From: Kineosphaera sp039812485
GTDB lineage: Bacteria; Actinomycetota; Actinomycetes; Actinomycetales; Dermatophilaceae
Length of the DNA: 21,306 nt
Direction of reading: 5' to 3'
Assembly (NCBI GenBank): GCA_039812485.1
Contig: JBDIAP010000054.1
Location: forward strand, 1 to 21,306
The translations under genes and the position numbers were made by a program. Shown piece by piece: positions 13,956 through 20,739 of this stretch. How positions within the stretch are numbered: position 1 is the first letter of the stretch; every line of letters begins with the position of its first letter. The notes under the pieces are model-generated. The model had not been told where the DNA came from, made no database searches, and saw only the letters and a list, made by a program, of their open reading frames with translations.

Positions 13956-16445
13956 ATGGCTTCCACGAGCTGGCCGACTCGCACGCAGGCCGGCGCCAAG
14001 ACGCTCGCCACCGCCGATGTCGAGCGCATCGACGCCTGGTGGCGCGCCGCCAACTACCTGTCCGTCGGCCAGATCTATCTGCTCGACAACCCGCTGCTGC
14101 GGGTGCCGCTGCAGCGCGACCACGTCAAGCCGCGACTGCTCGGCCACTGGGGCACGACGCCGGGGCTGAACTTCCTCTACGCCCACCTCAACCGGGTCAT
14201 CGCCGAGCGCGAGCAGCCGACCCTCTACATCACCGGGCCGGGGCACGGCGGGCCGGGCCTCGTCGCCAACACCTACCTCGAGGGCACCTACACCGAGCAC
14301 TACCACGACATCACCCAGGACGAGGCGGGCCTGCAGAAGCTGTTCAAGCAGTTCAGCTTCCCCGGCGGCATCCCGAGCCACGTCGCGCCCGAGACGCCCG
14401 GCTCGATCCACGAGGGCGGCGAGCTGGGCTACGCGCTGAGCCACGCCTACGGGGCGGCGTTCGACAACCCCGACCTGCTCGTCTTCGCCGTCGTCGGCGA
14501 CGGGGAGGCCGAGACTGGGCCGCTGGCGACGAGCTGGCACTCCAACAAGTTCCTCAACCCCGTGACCGACGGGGTCGTGCTGCCGGTGCTGCACCTCAAC
14601 GGCTACAAGATCGCCAACCCGACGGTGTTGGCGCGGATCGGCGACGACGAGCTCGAGGCGCTCATGCGCGGCTACGGGCACACCCCGCACGTCTTCACGG
14701 CCGGCTTCGACGACGAGTCGCACGCCGACATCCACGCGCGGTTCGCGTCGCTGCTCGACGAGGTCATGGACGAGATCGCCGCCCTCAAGGCGAAGGCCGC
14801 GAAGCAGGGCGCCGACCAGGCGGAACGCCCGCTGTGGCCGATGATCGTGCTGCGCACACCCAAGGGCTGGACCGGGCCGAAGACCATCGACGGCAAGCCC
14901 ACCGAGGGGCATTGGCGCAGTCATCAGGTGCCGCTGGCCAACGCGCGCGACACCGACGAGCACCTGCAGGACCTCGCTGCGTGGCTGGAGTCCTACAAGG
15001 CGGAGGAGCTCTTCGACGACGAGGGGCGGCTGCGGGAGGACATCGCGAGCCTGGCGCCCGCGGGCGACCTGCGCATGGGCGCCAACCCGCACGCCAACGG
15101 CGGCCTGCTGCGCCAGGCGCTGCGCATGCCGGACTGGCGGGCGTGCGGGGTCGACGTGCCGGCGCCGGGCGTGCCGGTGCGCGAGTCCACGCGCGTGCTC
15201 GGCGAATTCCTCGCCGACGTCATGCGGCTCAACCCCGACAACTTCCGCGTGTTCGGCCCCGACGAGACGGCGTCGAACCGGCTGCAGGCGCTCTATGAGG
15301 TGACCGACAAGCAGTGGGTCGCCGACTACGAGCCGTTCGACGAGGCCGACCCGATGGGCCGCGTCGGCAAGGTCATGGAGATGCTGTCGGAACACCAGTG
15401 CCAGGGCTGGCTCGAGGGCTACCTGCTCACCGGGCGGCACGGCCTCATGAGCAGCTACGAGGCGTTCATCCACCTCGTCGACTCGATGTTCAACCAGCAC
15501 GCCAAGTGGCTCAAGGTGACCAACGACATCGAGTGGCGCCGCCCGATCTCGTCGCTGAACTACCTGCTCTCCAGCCACGTCTGGCGCCAGGACCACAACG
15601 GCTTCAGCCACCAGGACCCGGGCTTCATCGACCACGTGGTCAACAAGAAGGCCGAGATCGTGCGGGTCTATCTGCCGCCGGACGCCAACACGCTGCTGTG
15701 CACGTGGGACCACATCCTGCGCACGCGGCAATACGTCAACGTCGTCGTCGCCGGCAAGCAGCCCAACCCGGTGTGGCTCACCGTCGAGGAGGCCGCCAAG
15801 CACTGCGCCCGCGGGCTGGGGATCTGGGACTGGGCGGGCACCGAGGTCGAGGGCACCGACCCGGACGTCGTGCTCGGCTGCGCCGGCGACATCCCGACCA
15901 TCGAGGTGCTCGCCGCGGCCAAGCTGCTGCGGCAGGAGCTGCCCGACCTCAAGGTGCGCGTCGTCAACGTCGTCGACCTCATGCGGCTGCAGGACGAGAA
16001 GGAGCACCCGCACGGTCTCAGCAACCGCGACTTCGACACGATCTTCACCTCCGACCGCCCAGTGATCTTTGCGTATCACGGGTATCCGTGGCTCATCCAC
16101 CGCCTCACCTACCGGCGGCAGGGCCACAGCAACATCCACGTGCGCGGCTACAAGGAAGAGGGCACGACGACGACGCCGTTCGACATGGTCATGCTCAACG
16201 ACCTCGACCGCTACCACCTGGTCATGGACGTCATCGACCGCGTGCCCGGCCTCGGCTCGCGCGCGGCCGGCCTGCGGCAGCGCATGTCCGACGCCCGCCT
16301 GGAGGCGCGCATGTATGCCCGCGAGCACGGCGAGGACATCCCCGCCGTCGAGAGGTGGGTCTGGTCGGACTCCGGCGACACCGGCACGGACATCGGCGGC
16401 CCTCAGGCCAATGCCGTGGCCGCTACCGGCGGCGACAACGAGTAG
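13956..16445 (+). CDS. xfp: Xylulose-5-phosphate/fructose-6-phosphate phosphoketolase
   Basis: An 829-residue thiamine-diphosphate enzyme that cleaves xylulose-5-P (and often fructose-6-P) with phosphate to acetyl-phosphate plus glyceraldehyde-3-P or erythrose-4-P. Family length is ~800-830, so it is complete. Active-site histidines known in Bifidobacterium Xfp are at the same numbers: His64 (LLGHWGTTPG), His97 (TGPGHGGPG) and His142 (IPSHVAPETPGS). The ThDP/Mg motif is GDGEAETGP (181-189) through SNKFLN (196-201). The C-terminal part holds the family segments SSHVWRQDHNGFSHQDPGF and VYLPPDANTLL. Acetate kinase and phosphotransacetylase genes are not adjacent. Its 3' end overlaps the next convergent gene by 23 bp, and a 16-bp-stem hairpin follows. 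Specificity for xylulose-5-P versus fructose-6-P is not readable. Confidence 0.96.
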   Translation: MASTSWPTRTQAGAKTLATADVERIDAWWRAANYLSVGQIYLLDNPLLRVPLQRDHVKPRLLGHWGTTPGLNFLYAHLNRVIAEREQPTLYITGPGHGGPGLVANTYLEGTYTEHYHDITQDEAGLQKLFKQFSFPGGIPSHVAPETPGSIHEGGELGYALSHAYGAAFDNPDLLVFAVVGDGEAETGPLATSWHSNKFLNPVTDGVVLPVLHLNGYKIANPTVLARIGDDELEALMRGYGHTPHVFTAGFDDESHADIHARFASLLDEVMDEIAALKAKAAKQGADQAERPLWPMIVLRTPKGWTGPKTIDGKPTEGHWRSHQVPLANARDTDEHLQDLAAWLESYKAEELFDDEGRLREDIASLAPAGDLRMGANPHANGGLLRQALRMPDWRACGVDVPAPGVPVRESTRVLGEFLADVMRLNPDNFRVFGPDETASNRLQALYEVTDKQWVADYEPFDEADPMGRVGKVMEMLSEHQCQGWLEGYLLTGRHGLMSSYEAFIHLVDSMFNQHAKWLKVTNDIEWRRPISSLNYLLSSHVWRQDHNGFSHQDPGFIDHVVNKKAEIVRVYLPPDANTLLCTWDHILRTRQYVNVVVAGKQPNPVWLTVEEAAKHCARGLGIWDWAGTEVEGTDPDVVLGCAGDIPTIEVLAAAKLLRQELPDLKVRVVNVVDLMRLQDEKEHPHGLSNRDFDTIFTSDRPVIFAYHGYPWLIHRLTYRRQGHSNIHVRGYKEEGTTTTPFDMVMLNDLDRYHLVMDVIDRVPGLGSRAAGLRQRMSDARLEARMYAREHGEDIPAVERWVWSDSGDTGTDIGGPQANAVAATGGDNE

Positions 16446-17250
16446 TCAGCCGCGACCAGCGCGAGGGCCGGGCGACCTGGGTGTCGCCCGGCCCTCGCCG
16501 GTCTCGGGCGGGCGTCGGCTGGTCGACGCGGACGGCGATCTCGGCGCCGAGCACCCAGCCGGGGGCGAGGGCGAGGCGGTCGCCGCTCCAGAAGCGGCCC
16601 GGGTCATACCAGTTCGCGGGTCGGTCGGGGGCGAGGATGCCCATCGCCTCGTACGTGACGGCGACGACCTCGGCGCAGTAGGCGGCCGCGGGGCGCGGCT
16701 CCTCGGCCGCCGAACTTGTCTCAGGCGATGACGTCATCGCCTCCTGTGTGTCAGATGAGCGCCACATGTGACGCCGCTTCGGCGGCGATGGCAGCGACCA
16801 CCGCCGACCCCGCACCCAGCGCCATCCGAGCGTGGTGGTCGACGGAAACGACGTGCCGTCCCAGCGGGCGATCGTGCGCAGCACGGCGTCCTCCTGCTCG
16901 CGCCCGACGTCCGGGGTGAGCTGCCGCATCCACGCCTGCTGCCGATAGGGCCCGGTCCAGCGCTGCACCGCCGCCCGGAGGTCGTGCAGCTGCACCCCAC
17001 GGTGATGATCGCCGGTCCACATGTCGGTCAACGACCGTCCGAGCTCGGCGTGCCACATCATCGGCGGCAGATCGTCGAGCACGACGGCCATCCCGACGTG
17101 ATTCACCGGCGCATTGGTCGCGAGCCGGATCGCCCGGTCGGCATGGGAGCGCCCCCTGAAGATCCACACGTCACCCGTGCGGGCGGCGTCCACCGCGGCG
17201 TCCAGGGTGACCTCATGATGGGCGGCCGACGGCGCAGCTCCGCGTTGCAT
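16423..17250 (-). CDS. Permuted papain-fold (NlpC/P60- or YiiX-like) hydrolase
   Basis: 275 codons. TGDVWIFRGRSHADRAIRLA and NHVGMAVVLDD precede a much later YCAEVVAVTYEAMGIL. A His (His51) before the Cys (Cys192) is the order of circularly permuted papain-like enzymes, such as the YiiX/YaeF type, which act on peptidoglycan- or lipid-linked amide or ester bonds. The segment GDxxIFRG...HVGM...W.AE is typical of that fold. No signal peptide is visible, so it appears cytosolic or is exported in an unrecognised way. A Ser/Glu/Pro-rich linker (~residues 152-188) separates the two catalytic parts. The last ~35 residues are Arg-rich and are read through the strong xfp hairpin, so the tail may be a recent extension. 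ATG 17250 is supported by a -10-like box. Function is inferred from motif order only. Confidence 0.7.
   Translation of the reverse strand: MQRGAAPSAAHHEVTLDAAVDAARTGDVWIFRGRSHADRAIRLATNAPVNHVGMAVVLDDLPPMMWHAELGRSLTDMWTGDHHRGVQLHDLRAAVQRWTGPYRQQAWMRQLTPDVGREQEDAVLRTIARWDGTSFPSTTTLGWRWVRGRRWSLPSPPKRRHMWRSSDTQEAMTSSPETSSAAEEPRPAAAYCAEVVAVTYEAMGILAPDRPANWYDPGRFWSGDRLALAPGWVLGAEIAVRVDQPTPARDRRGPGDTQVARPSRWSRLTTRCRRR
16461..16498. terminator. Strong hairpin after xfp
   Basis: GCGAGGGCCGGGCGAC (16461-16476) pairs perfectly over 16 bp with GTCGCCCGGCCCTCGC (16483-16498) around the loop CTGGGT, 15 bp after the xfp stop. There is no U-tract, which is usual for actinobacterial terminators. On the other strand it lies inside the C-terminal codons of the convergent hydrolase gene, before its stop codon. 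Confidence 0.75.
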
Positions 17251-17257
17251 GCGGGCC

Positions 17258-17263
17258 AGTCTG
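17258..17263 (-). promoter_or_regulatory. -10-like box of the permuted-papain gene
   Basis: CAGACT on the minus strand is followed by 7 bases and ATG 17250. There is no Shine-Dalgarno. The intergenic region to the divergent small gene is only 77 bp, so both promoters are packed into it. Confidence 0.35.
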
Positions 17264-17315
17264 CCTGGTGGCGACGCGGCATAGCGCCTTGCCCGCCCTG
17301 CCTGCCGCGCATCGT

Positions 17316-17321
17316 TAACCT
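17316..17321 (+). promoter_or_regulatory. -10 box of the 74-residue protein gene, leaderless type
   Basis: TAACCT (TANNNT) is followed by 6 bases and ATG 17328, with no Shine-Dalgarno. Confidence 0.5.
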
Positions 17322-17327
17322 GGCCGG

Positions 17328-17552
17328 ATGGCCAGGTGGTGGAAGGTGCTCGGCGCGGCCGGGCTCGTCGGGGTCGCGGCGACCGGGGTGCTCGTGGCGC
17401 GGCAGGAGCGAACTCGGCGGGCCTACACGCCGCAGGAGGTGCGCTCCCGCCTGCACGAGCGCTATGCGCAGATCAACCAGGAGCGCGACGCGCAGAAGGC
17501 GGCGACTCAGAAGGCGGCGACTCAGAAGACCGCGACTCAGAAGACGGAGTAG
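17328..17552 (+). CDS. Small single-pass membrane protein with repeat tail
   Basis: 74 residues. MARWWK is followed by a hydrophobic helix (VLGAAGLVGVAATGVLVA, residues 7-24), a basic flank (RQERTRR) and a short amphipathic helix (YTPQEVRSRLHERYAQINQER). The tail is Lys/Thr/Gln repeats: AATQK, AATQK, TATQK, TE. The positive flank suggests the C-terminus stays in the cytosol. No family is recognised; the central YTPQEVRSRLHERYA looks the most conserved-like part. The start is fixed by the -10 box. The stop overlaps the 3' end of the convergent SDR gene by 16 bp. Confidence 0.7.
   Translation: MARWWKVLGAAGLVGVAATGVLVARQERTRRAYTPQEVRSRLHERYAQINQERDAQKAATQKAATQKTATQKTE
17499..17543 (+). repeat. 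15-bp tandem repeat at the end of the small membrane protein gene
   Basis: GCGGCGACTCAGAAG occurs at 17499 and 17514, then ACCGCGACTCAGAAG at 17529. The frame is kept (AATQK, AATQK, TATQK). The third unit runs into the overlap with the last codons of the SDR gene (17537 onward), so copy-number change could alter both C-termini. Confidence 0.85.
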
Positions 17553-18304
17553 CCGCCGTCGGCGGTGAGCACCGATCCGGTGACGAAGCTCGATGCGTCG
17601 GAGGCGAGGAAGACGATCGCGCCGCCGAGCTCTTCGGGCTGGCCGCAGCGCTCCATCGGGGCGTCCTCGATCCACATGCGGCGGAAGCGGGGGTCGTCGA
17701 CCGGCGACATCGCCGTCTGGATGTAGCCCGGCGCCAGGGCGTTGACGCGCACCCCGTGCGGGGCCCACTCGGCGGCCAGGCTGCGCGTCAGGTGGTGCAC
17801 CGCGGCCTTGCTCGCGTTGTAGGCGGGCTGCCACTGCGGGCGGTTGACGATGGCCCCCGACATCGAGCCGATGTTGACGATGCTGCCCCGGCCGCGCTCG
17901 ACCATGTGGGCCCCGACGATCTGGGCCATGAGCCACACCGCGTCGACGTTGACCGACATGACGTGGCGCCACTCGTCGTCGGTGACCTCCAGTGAGGGGC
18001 GGTGGACGCACGCCCCGGCGTTGTTGACGAGCACGTCGATGTGCCCGAACGCTTCGACGGCGGCGTCGGTGAGGGCCTGCGCCTGCGCGCGCTCGGTGAT
18101 GTCGCCGAGGTGCACAGCGGCCCGCCGGCCCCGCTCCTCGATCTCGGACTTGACCTGCGCGGCGCCGGCCTCGTCGCGGCCGCCGATGACGATGTCGGCG
18201 CCCGCCTCGGCGAGCGCGTGCGCGAACGCCCGCCCCAGGCCCTTGGTCGCTCCGGTGACGAGCGCCACGCGCCCGGTGAGATCGAACGTGTCGAGGACTG
18301 TCAT
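17537..18304 (-). CDS. Short-chain dehydrogenase/reductase (classical SDR)
   Basis: A 255-residue NAD(P)-dependent oxidoreductase of usual SDR length. The Rossmann dinucleotide motif is TGATKGLG (17-24) and NNAG is at 94-97. The catalytic tetrad is Asn119, Ser147 (NIGSMSG), Tyr162 and Lys166 (YNASK). The C-terminal FVTGSVLTADGGYSVF is standard. GGRDEA after strand 2 (residues 41-46) suggests an Arg near the ribose and possibly NADPH preference; this is weak evidence. The nearest relatives in style are gluconate 5-dehydrogenase or 3-oxoacyl-ACP reductase-like SDRs; the substrate is unknown. The start is ATG 18304; TTGACT lies 6 bases upstream as a poor -10, and no Shine-Dalgarno is seen. Confidence 0.9.
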   Translation of the reverse strand: MTVLDTFDLTGRVALVTGATKGLGRAFAHALAEAGADIVIGGRDEAGAAQVKSEIEERGRRAAVHLGDITERAQAQALTDAAVEAFGHIDVLVNNAGACVHRPSLEVTDDEWRHVMSVNVDAVWLMAQIVGAHMVERGRGSIVNIGSMSGAIVNRPQWQPAYNASKAAVHHLTRSLAAEWAPHGVRVNALAPGYIQTAMSPVDDPRFRRMWIEDAPMERCGQPEELGGAIVFLASDASSFVTGSVLTADGGYSVF

Positions 18305-18539
18305 AGGGCCAGTCAAGCATCGGGAGGGCCCGCGACGCCGTGCCGGCATCCGGCGGCCGTTCCGTCGGGCGCCCCGGCGCCTGCCGAGGCCCGCCTGGCC
18401 ACAACGACGCGCCGAGGGCCGTCTGGCCGACCGTGCGCAAGACGCGATCGCCCCCGCGACGCGCTCGCCTCGGCCGAGGTCCGCCCGGCGAACGGCGACC
18501 ACTGCCCGGCGCCGACGCGGACATGACAAGGTGACCCCT

Positions 18540-19553
18540 GTGACCGTGACCGTGCAGGCCCTGACCGATCCCGACGAGTTCGCCGCGCAGGCCGAGGCCG
18601 CGCTCGCACAGGATCCTGTGCGTTATAGCATCATCGCGACGGCGCTGCGCCGAGCGCGGGCCGGCGGGTCGCCGGGGCCGTCGCGCTGGTGGATCGCCCG
18701 CGACGACGACGGCCGCACGGTGGGCCTGGCGCTCTACACCCGCAGCGGCCGTCCCTATCTCGTCGCCGGCAGCGAGCACGGCCAGGCGTTCGGCGCCGCG
18801 GTCGCCGCCGACCTCGCCACCGACCGTGCCGTGGGCCCCCTCGCCGACGGGGTGACCGGCGTCAACGGCTTCATCGCCGCCGCTCGCGGCTTCGCCCAGG
18901 AGTGGGTGCGCCGACGTCCCGGCCACGTCGTGCGCGCCGGACGCGAGGACCTGCTCTACGAACTGCCCGGCCCGGTGCGGATGCCGCACGGCGTGCCCGG
19001 CCGGGCGCGCGTCGCCACCGAGGCCGACCGGGCCTGGCTCGACGACTGGGGGCGGGCGTTCATCCGGGAGATCGGCGACCCGCCCGACCCGACCGTCACG
19101 ATGGAGCAGCCGCTCACCGAGGGCCGCGTCATCGTCTGGGAGCTGCCGCGCGACTCTGAGCTGCCCGCCGACGCGACGACCGACCGCGCCGAGGACGCCC
19201 GAGCGCAGAGCGTCCCGACGACCGGCTCGCTGCCGGTGCTCACGCCGCTCTCCGACCGGGGTGCCGCGGCGATCGCGGCCCTGCCGGCCGAGCCCGTCGC
19301 CATGACGTATGCGACCGCACCTCTCTACGGCCACACGCGGCTCTCGTGGGTGTGGACGAGCCCGGAGCACCGGCGGCGCGGCTTCGGCGCCGCCGTCACG
19401 GCAGCGGTGAGCCACGACGCCGAATCCGATGGCGTGCGCTGCCTCCTCGTCGCCGACGCCGCCGATGCCGCGAGCAACGCGCTCTATCGGCGACTGGGCT
19501 ACCAGAGCGTCGACGAGGCCTGCCACCTGCACTTCGTGCGCGCGCCGGCGTAG
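18540..19553 (+). CDS. GNAT-family N-acetyltransferase
   Basis: A 337-residue protein whose C-terminal ~100 residues are a GNAT domain: LSWVWTSPEHRRRGFGAAVT, with the acetyl-CoA pyrophosphate-binding RRRGFG at ~278-283, and then ASNALYRRLGYQSV, the final helix-strand of the fold. The N-terminal half (LTDPDEFAAQAEAALAQDPV ... WWIARDDDGRTVGLALYT) resembles a degenerate GNAT repeat, as in two-domain actinobacterial members. A polar insertion (~residues 200-225, Asp/Ala/Thr-rich) sits between the halves. The substrate is unknown. Several in-frame GTGs are close together; I chose 18540 for the AAGG 8 bases upstream, but 18531 is possible. The preceding 235 bp (18305-18539) show nothing I can name. 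The stop is 6 bp from the convergent methyltransferase stop. Confidence 0.85.
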   Translation: MTVTVQALTDPDEFAAQAEAALAQDPVRYSIIATALRRARAGGSPGPSRWWIARDDDGRTVGLALYTRSGRPYLVAGSEHGQAFGAAVAADLATDRAVGPLADGVTGVNGFIAAARGFAQEWVRRRPGHVVRAGREDLLYELPGPVRMPHGVPGRARVATEADRAWLDDWGRAFIREIGDPPDPTVTMEQPLTEGRVIVWELPRDSELPADATTDRAEDARAQSVPTTGSLPVLTPLSDRGAAAIAALPAEPVAMTYATAPLYGHTRLSWVWTSPEHRRRGFGAAVTAAVSHDAESDGVRCLLVADAADAASNALYRRLGYQSVDEACHLHFVRAPA

Positions 19554-19559
19554 GCGCCC

Positions 19560-20486
19560 TCACTCCCGACGGGGGCGCACCCCGATCGCCAGGATCGCCT
19601 CGCAGACGAGCTCACCGCGGTCGGCGGTGAGGCGGTCGTAGGCGCGTTTGGCGCGCTCGACGGTCGCAGCGTGCTGGCCGGCCAAGAGGCGGCCGAGCTC
19701 ACCGATGCCTGCTGCGGGCGCGGCCCACAGGTCCTGTGCGTCGACCTGCGCAAGCCACGCGACGGTGTGCACGTCGATGCGTTCCAGCCCGGCGCCGTCG
19801 AGCAGGCTCGCCAGGCCGGTGCCGGTGCGCGCGAAGTCGAACTGCTCGGGCATCCGCCGCACGCGCACCGGCTCGGCGTCGGACTCGGCCGCCACCTCCG
19901 ACCACAGCCGCCCGAGGGCCGAGTCCGGCGCCCAGATCGTCACGGCCACGACCCCACCCGGCCGGGTCACCCGCACGAGGTCGGCCAGCGTGCCGCGCGG
20001 GTCACCCGCGTGCTCGAGCAGGAGGTGGCCGGTCGTGACGTCGATCGAGCCCTCGTCGAGCGGAAGGAGCGGAGCCGTGCCGTCGATCACCTCGGCCTCG
20101 GGGGCCGCGCGACGCGCCAGCTCACGCATGTCGGGAGCCGGGTCGACGGCGCTGACCCGCGCCCCGCGCTCGACCGCGGCGGCCGCGAGCAGCCCTGTGC
20201 CGCAGCCGATGTCGGCCAGTCGGGCGCCCTGCAACGGCACCCGCTCGCCGATGGTGTCGAGCACGAGGCCGATCGCGCCACCGTAGACGCCCGCCAGGCC
20301 CCGCGCGTAGGCGCCCGCCCGGCCGGTCCACTCCTCCGCCAGCCGCGTCGTCGCCTCGCTCGACTGCCGCTGCGGATCGACGACCTCCTCGACCCGCTCC
20401 AACGGCCAACCCTCGCCCGGCACGCCCGCATCGCTGGGGTCGTCGACGGCAGCGAACTTCTCATCCCCGAACACCATGCGGGTCAT
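19560..20486 (-). CDS. Class I SAM-dependent methyltransferase
   Basis: About 308 residues. Motif I is LADIGCGTGLL (90-100) and the acidic residue after strand 2 is Asp115 (VSAVDPAPDM). Then come DVTTGHLLLEHAGD and LVRVTRPGGVVAVTIW, as in UbiE/COQ5-like small-molecule methyltransferases (Methyltransf_11 type). The C-terminal part contains a substrate-binding-like helical insert (RRMPEQFDFARTGTGLASLL). The substrate is unknown. The start is uncertain: ATG 20486, ATG 20477 and GTG 20504 are all in frame and none has a clear ribosome site. A TATGTT -10-like box on the minus strand (20537-20532) would give a leader of at least 20-45 bases. The long N-terminal region before residue 45 is less conserved-looking. 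Confidence 0.85.
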   Translation of the reverse strand: MTRMVFGDEKFAAVDDPSDAGVPGEGWPLERVEEVVDPQRQSSEATTRLAEEWTGRAGAYARGLAGVYGGAIGLVLDTIGERVPLQGARLADIGCGTGLLAAAAVERGARVSAVDPAPDMRELARRAAPEAEVIDGTAPLLPLDEGSIDVTTGHLLLEHAGDPRGTLADLVRVTRPGGVVAVTIWAPDSALGRLWSEVAAESDAEPVRVRRMPEQFDFARTGTGLASLLDGAGLERIDVHTVAWLAQVDAQDLWAAPAAGIGELGRLLAGQHAATVERAKRAYDRLTADRGELVCEAILAIGVRPRRE

Positions 20487-20510
20487 CGTCGCAAAACCAC
20501 AGTTCACCCG

Positions 20511-20529
20511 GCCAGGCGCACCACCTGGC
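20511..20529. promoter_or_regulatory. Palindrome upstream of the methyltransferase; possible operator
   Basis: GCCAGG, 7 bases, CCTGGC: a perfect 6-bp inverted repeat. It lies just downstream of the minus-strand TATGTT box and before the methyltransferase start, where a repressor could act. No regulator gene is adjacent. Confidence 0.3.
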
Positions 20530-20570
20530 GGAACATATCGGATGATTCCGGCACAGTCCGGCCCGGAGCG

Positions 20571-20576
20571 TAGCCT
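20571..20576 (+). promoter_or_regulatory. -10 box upstream of the Nudix gene
   Basis: TAGCCT followed by 7 bases and ATG 20584, the leaderless geometry seen elsewhere. ATG 20584 is in frame with the Nudix gene, but codons 20584-20733 have A/T-rich third positions and cross repeat copy B. The transcript may therefore carry a ~150-base structured leader rather than an N-terminal extension. Confidence 0.4.
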
Positions 20577-20611
20577 GGCGCCCATGCCGCCCGCCGATTC
20601 AGGGTCCGATC

Positions 20612-20739
20612 GCCCACCGCACAGGCAACAACGCAGTACATCAACGGCCCCGCGCGGCGATGAGCCGCAGATCAGTGCAGGTCAGGAGGTCGACTCTCAG
20701 GCTGTGGCCGGTTGGTGTACGACGTTCCGGCCTGTGCCC
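20612..20739. repeat. Hairpin-forming repeat element, copy B
   Basis: The core is closed by AACGCAGTACATCAACGG (20630-20647) and CGGTTGGTGTACGACGTT (20709-20726), pairing at 14 of 18 positions plus one G-U. The interior blocks GCGCGGC (20652-20658), CCGCAGATCA (20665-20674) and GTCGAC (20689-20694) match copy A in order. Similarity also extends outward on both sides. It lies between the methyltransferase and Nudix genes and reaches the probable Nudix start. Confidence 0.75.

Noticed and set aside
13887..16328. A long minus-strand open frame opposite xfp.
   Set aside because: xfp is unmistakable on the plus strand, and the antisense product has no recognisable domain.
18340..18430. Imperfect direct repeat (GCCGAGG..CTGGCC) before the GNAT gene.
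   Set aside because: The match is short and GC-rich with several differences, and is within what such composition gives by chance.
17103..19532. A long minus-strand open frame across the SDR and GNAT regions.
   Set aside because: It is in a different frame from the real SDR gene and antisense to the GNAT gene, with shadow-like composition.
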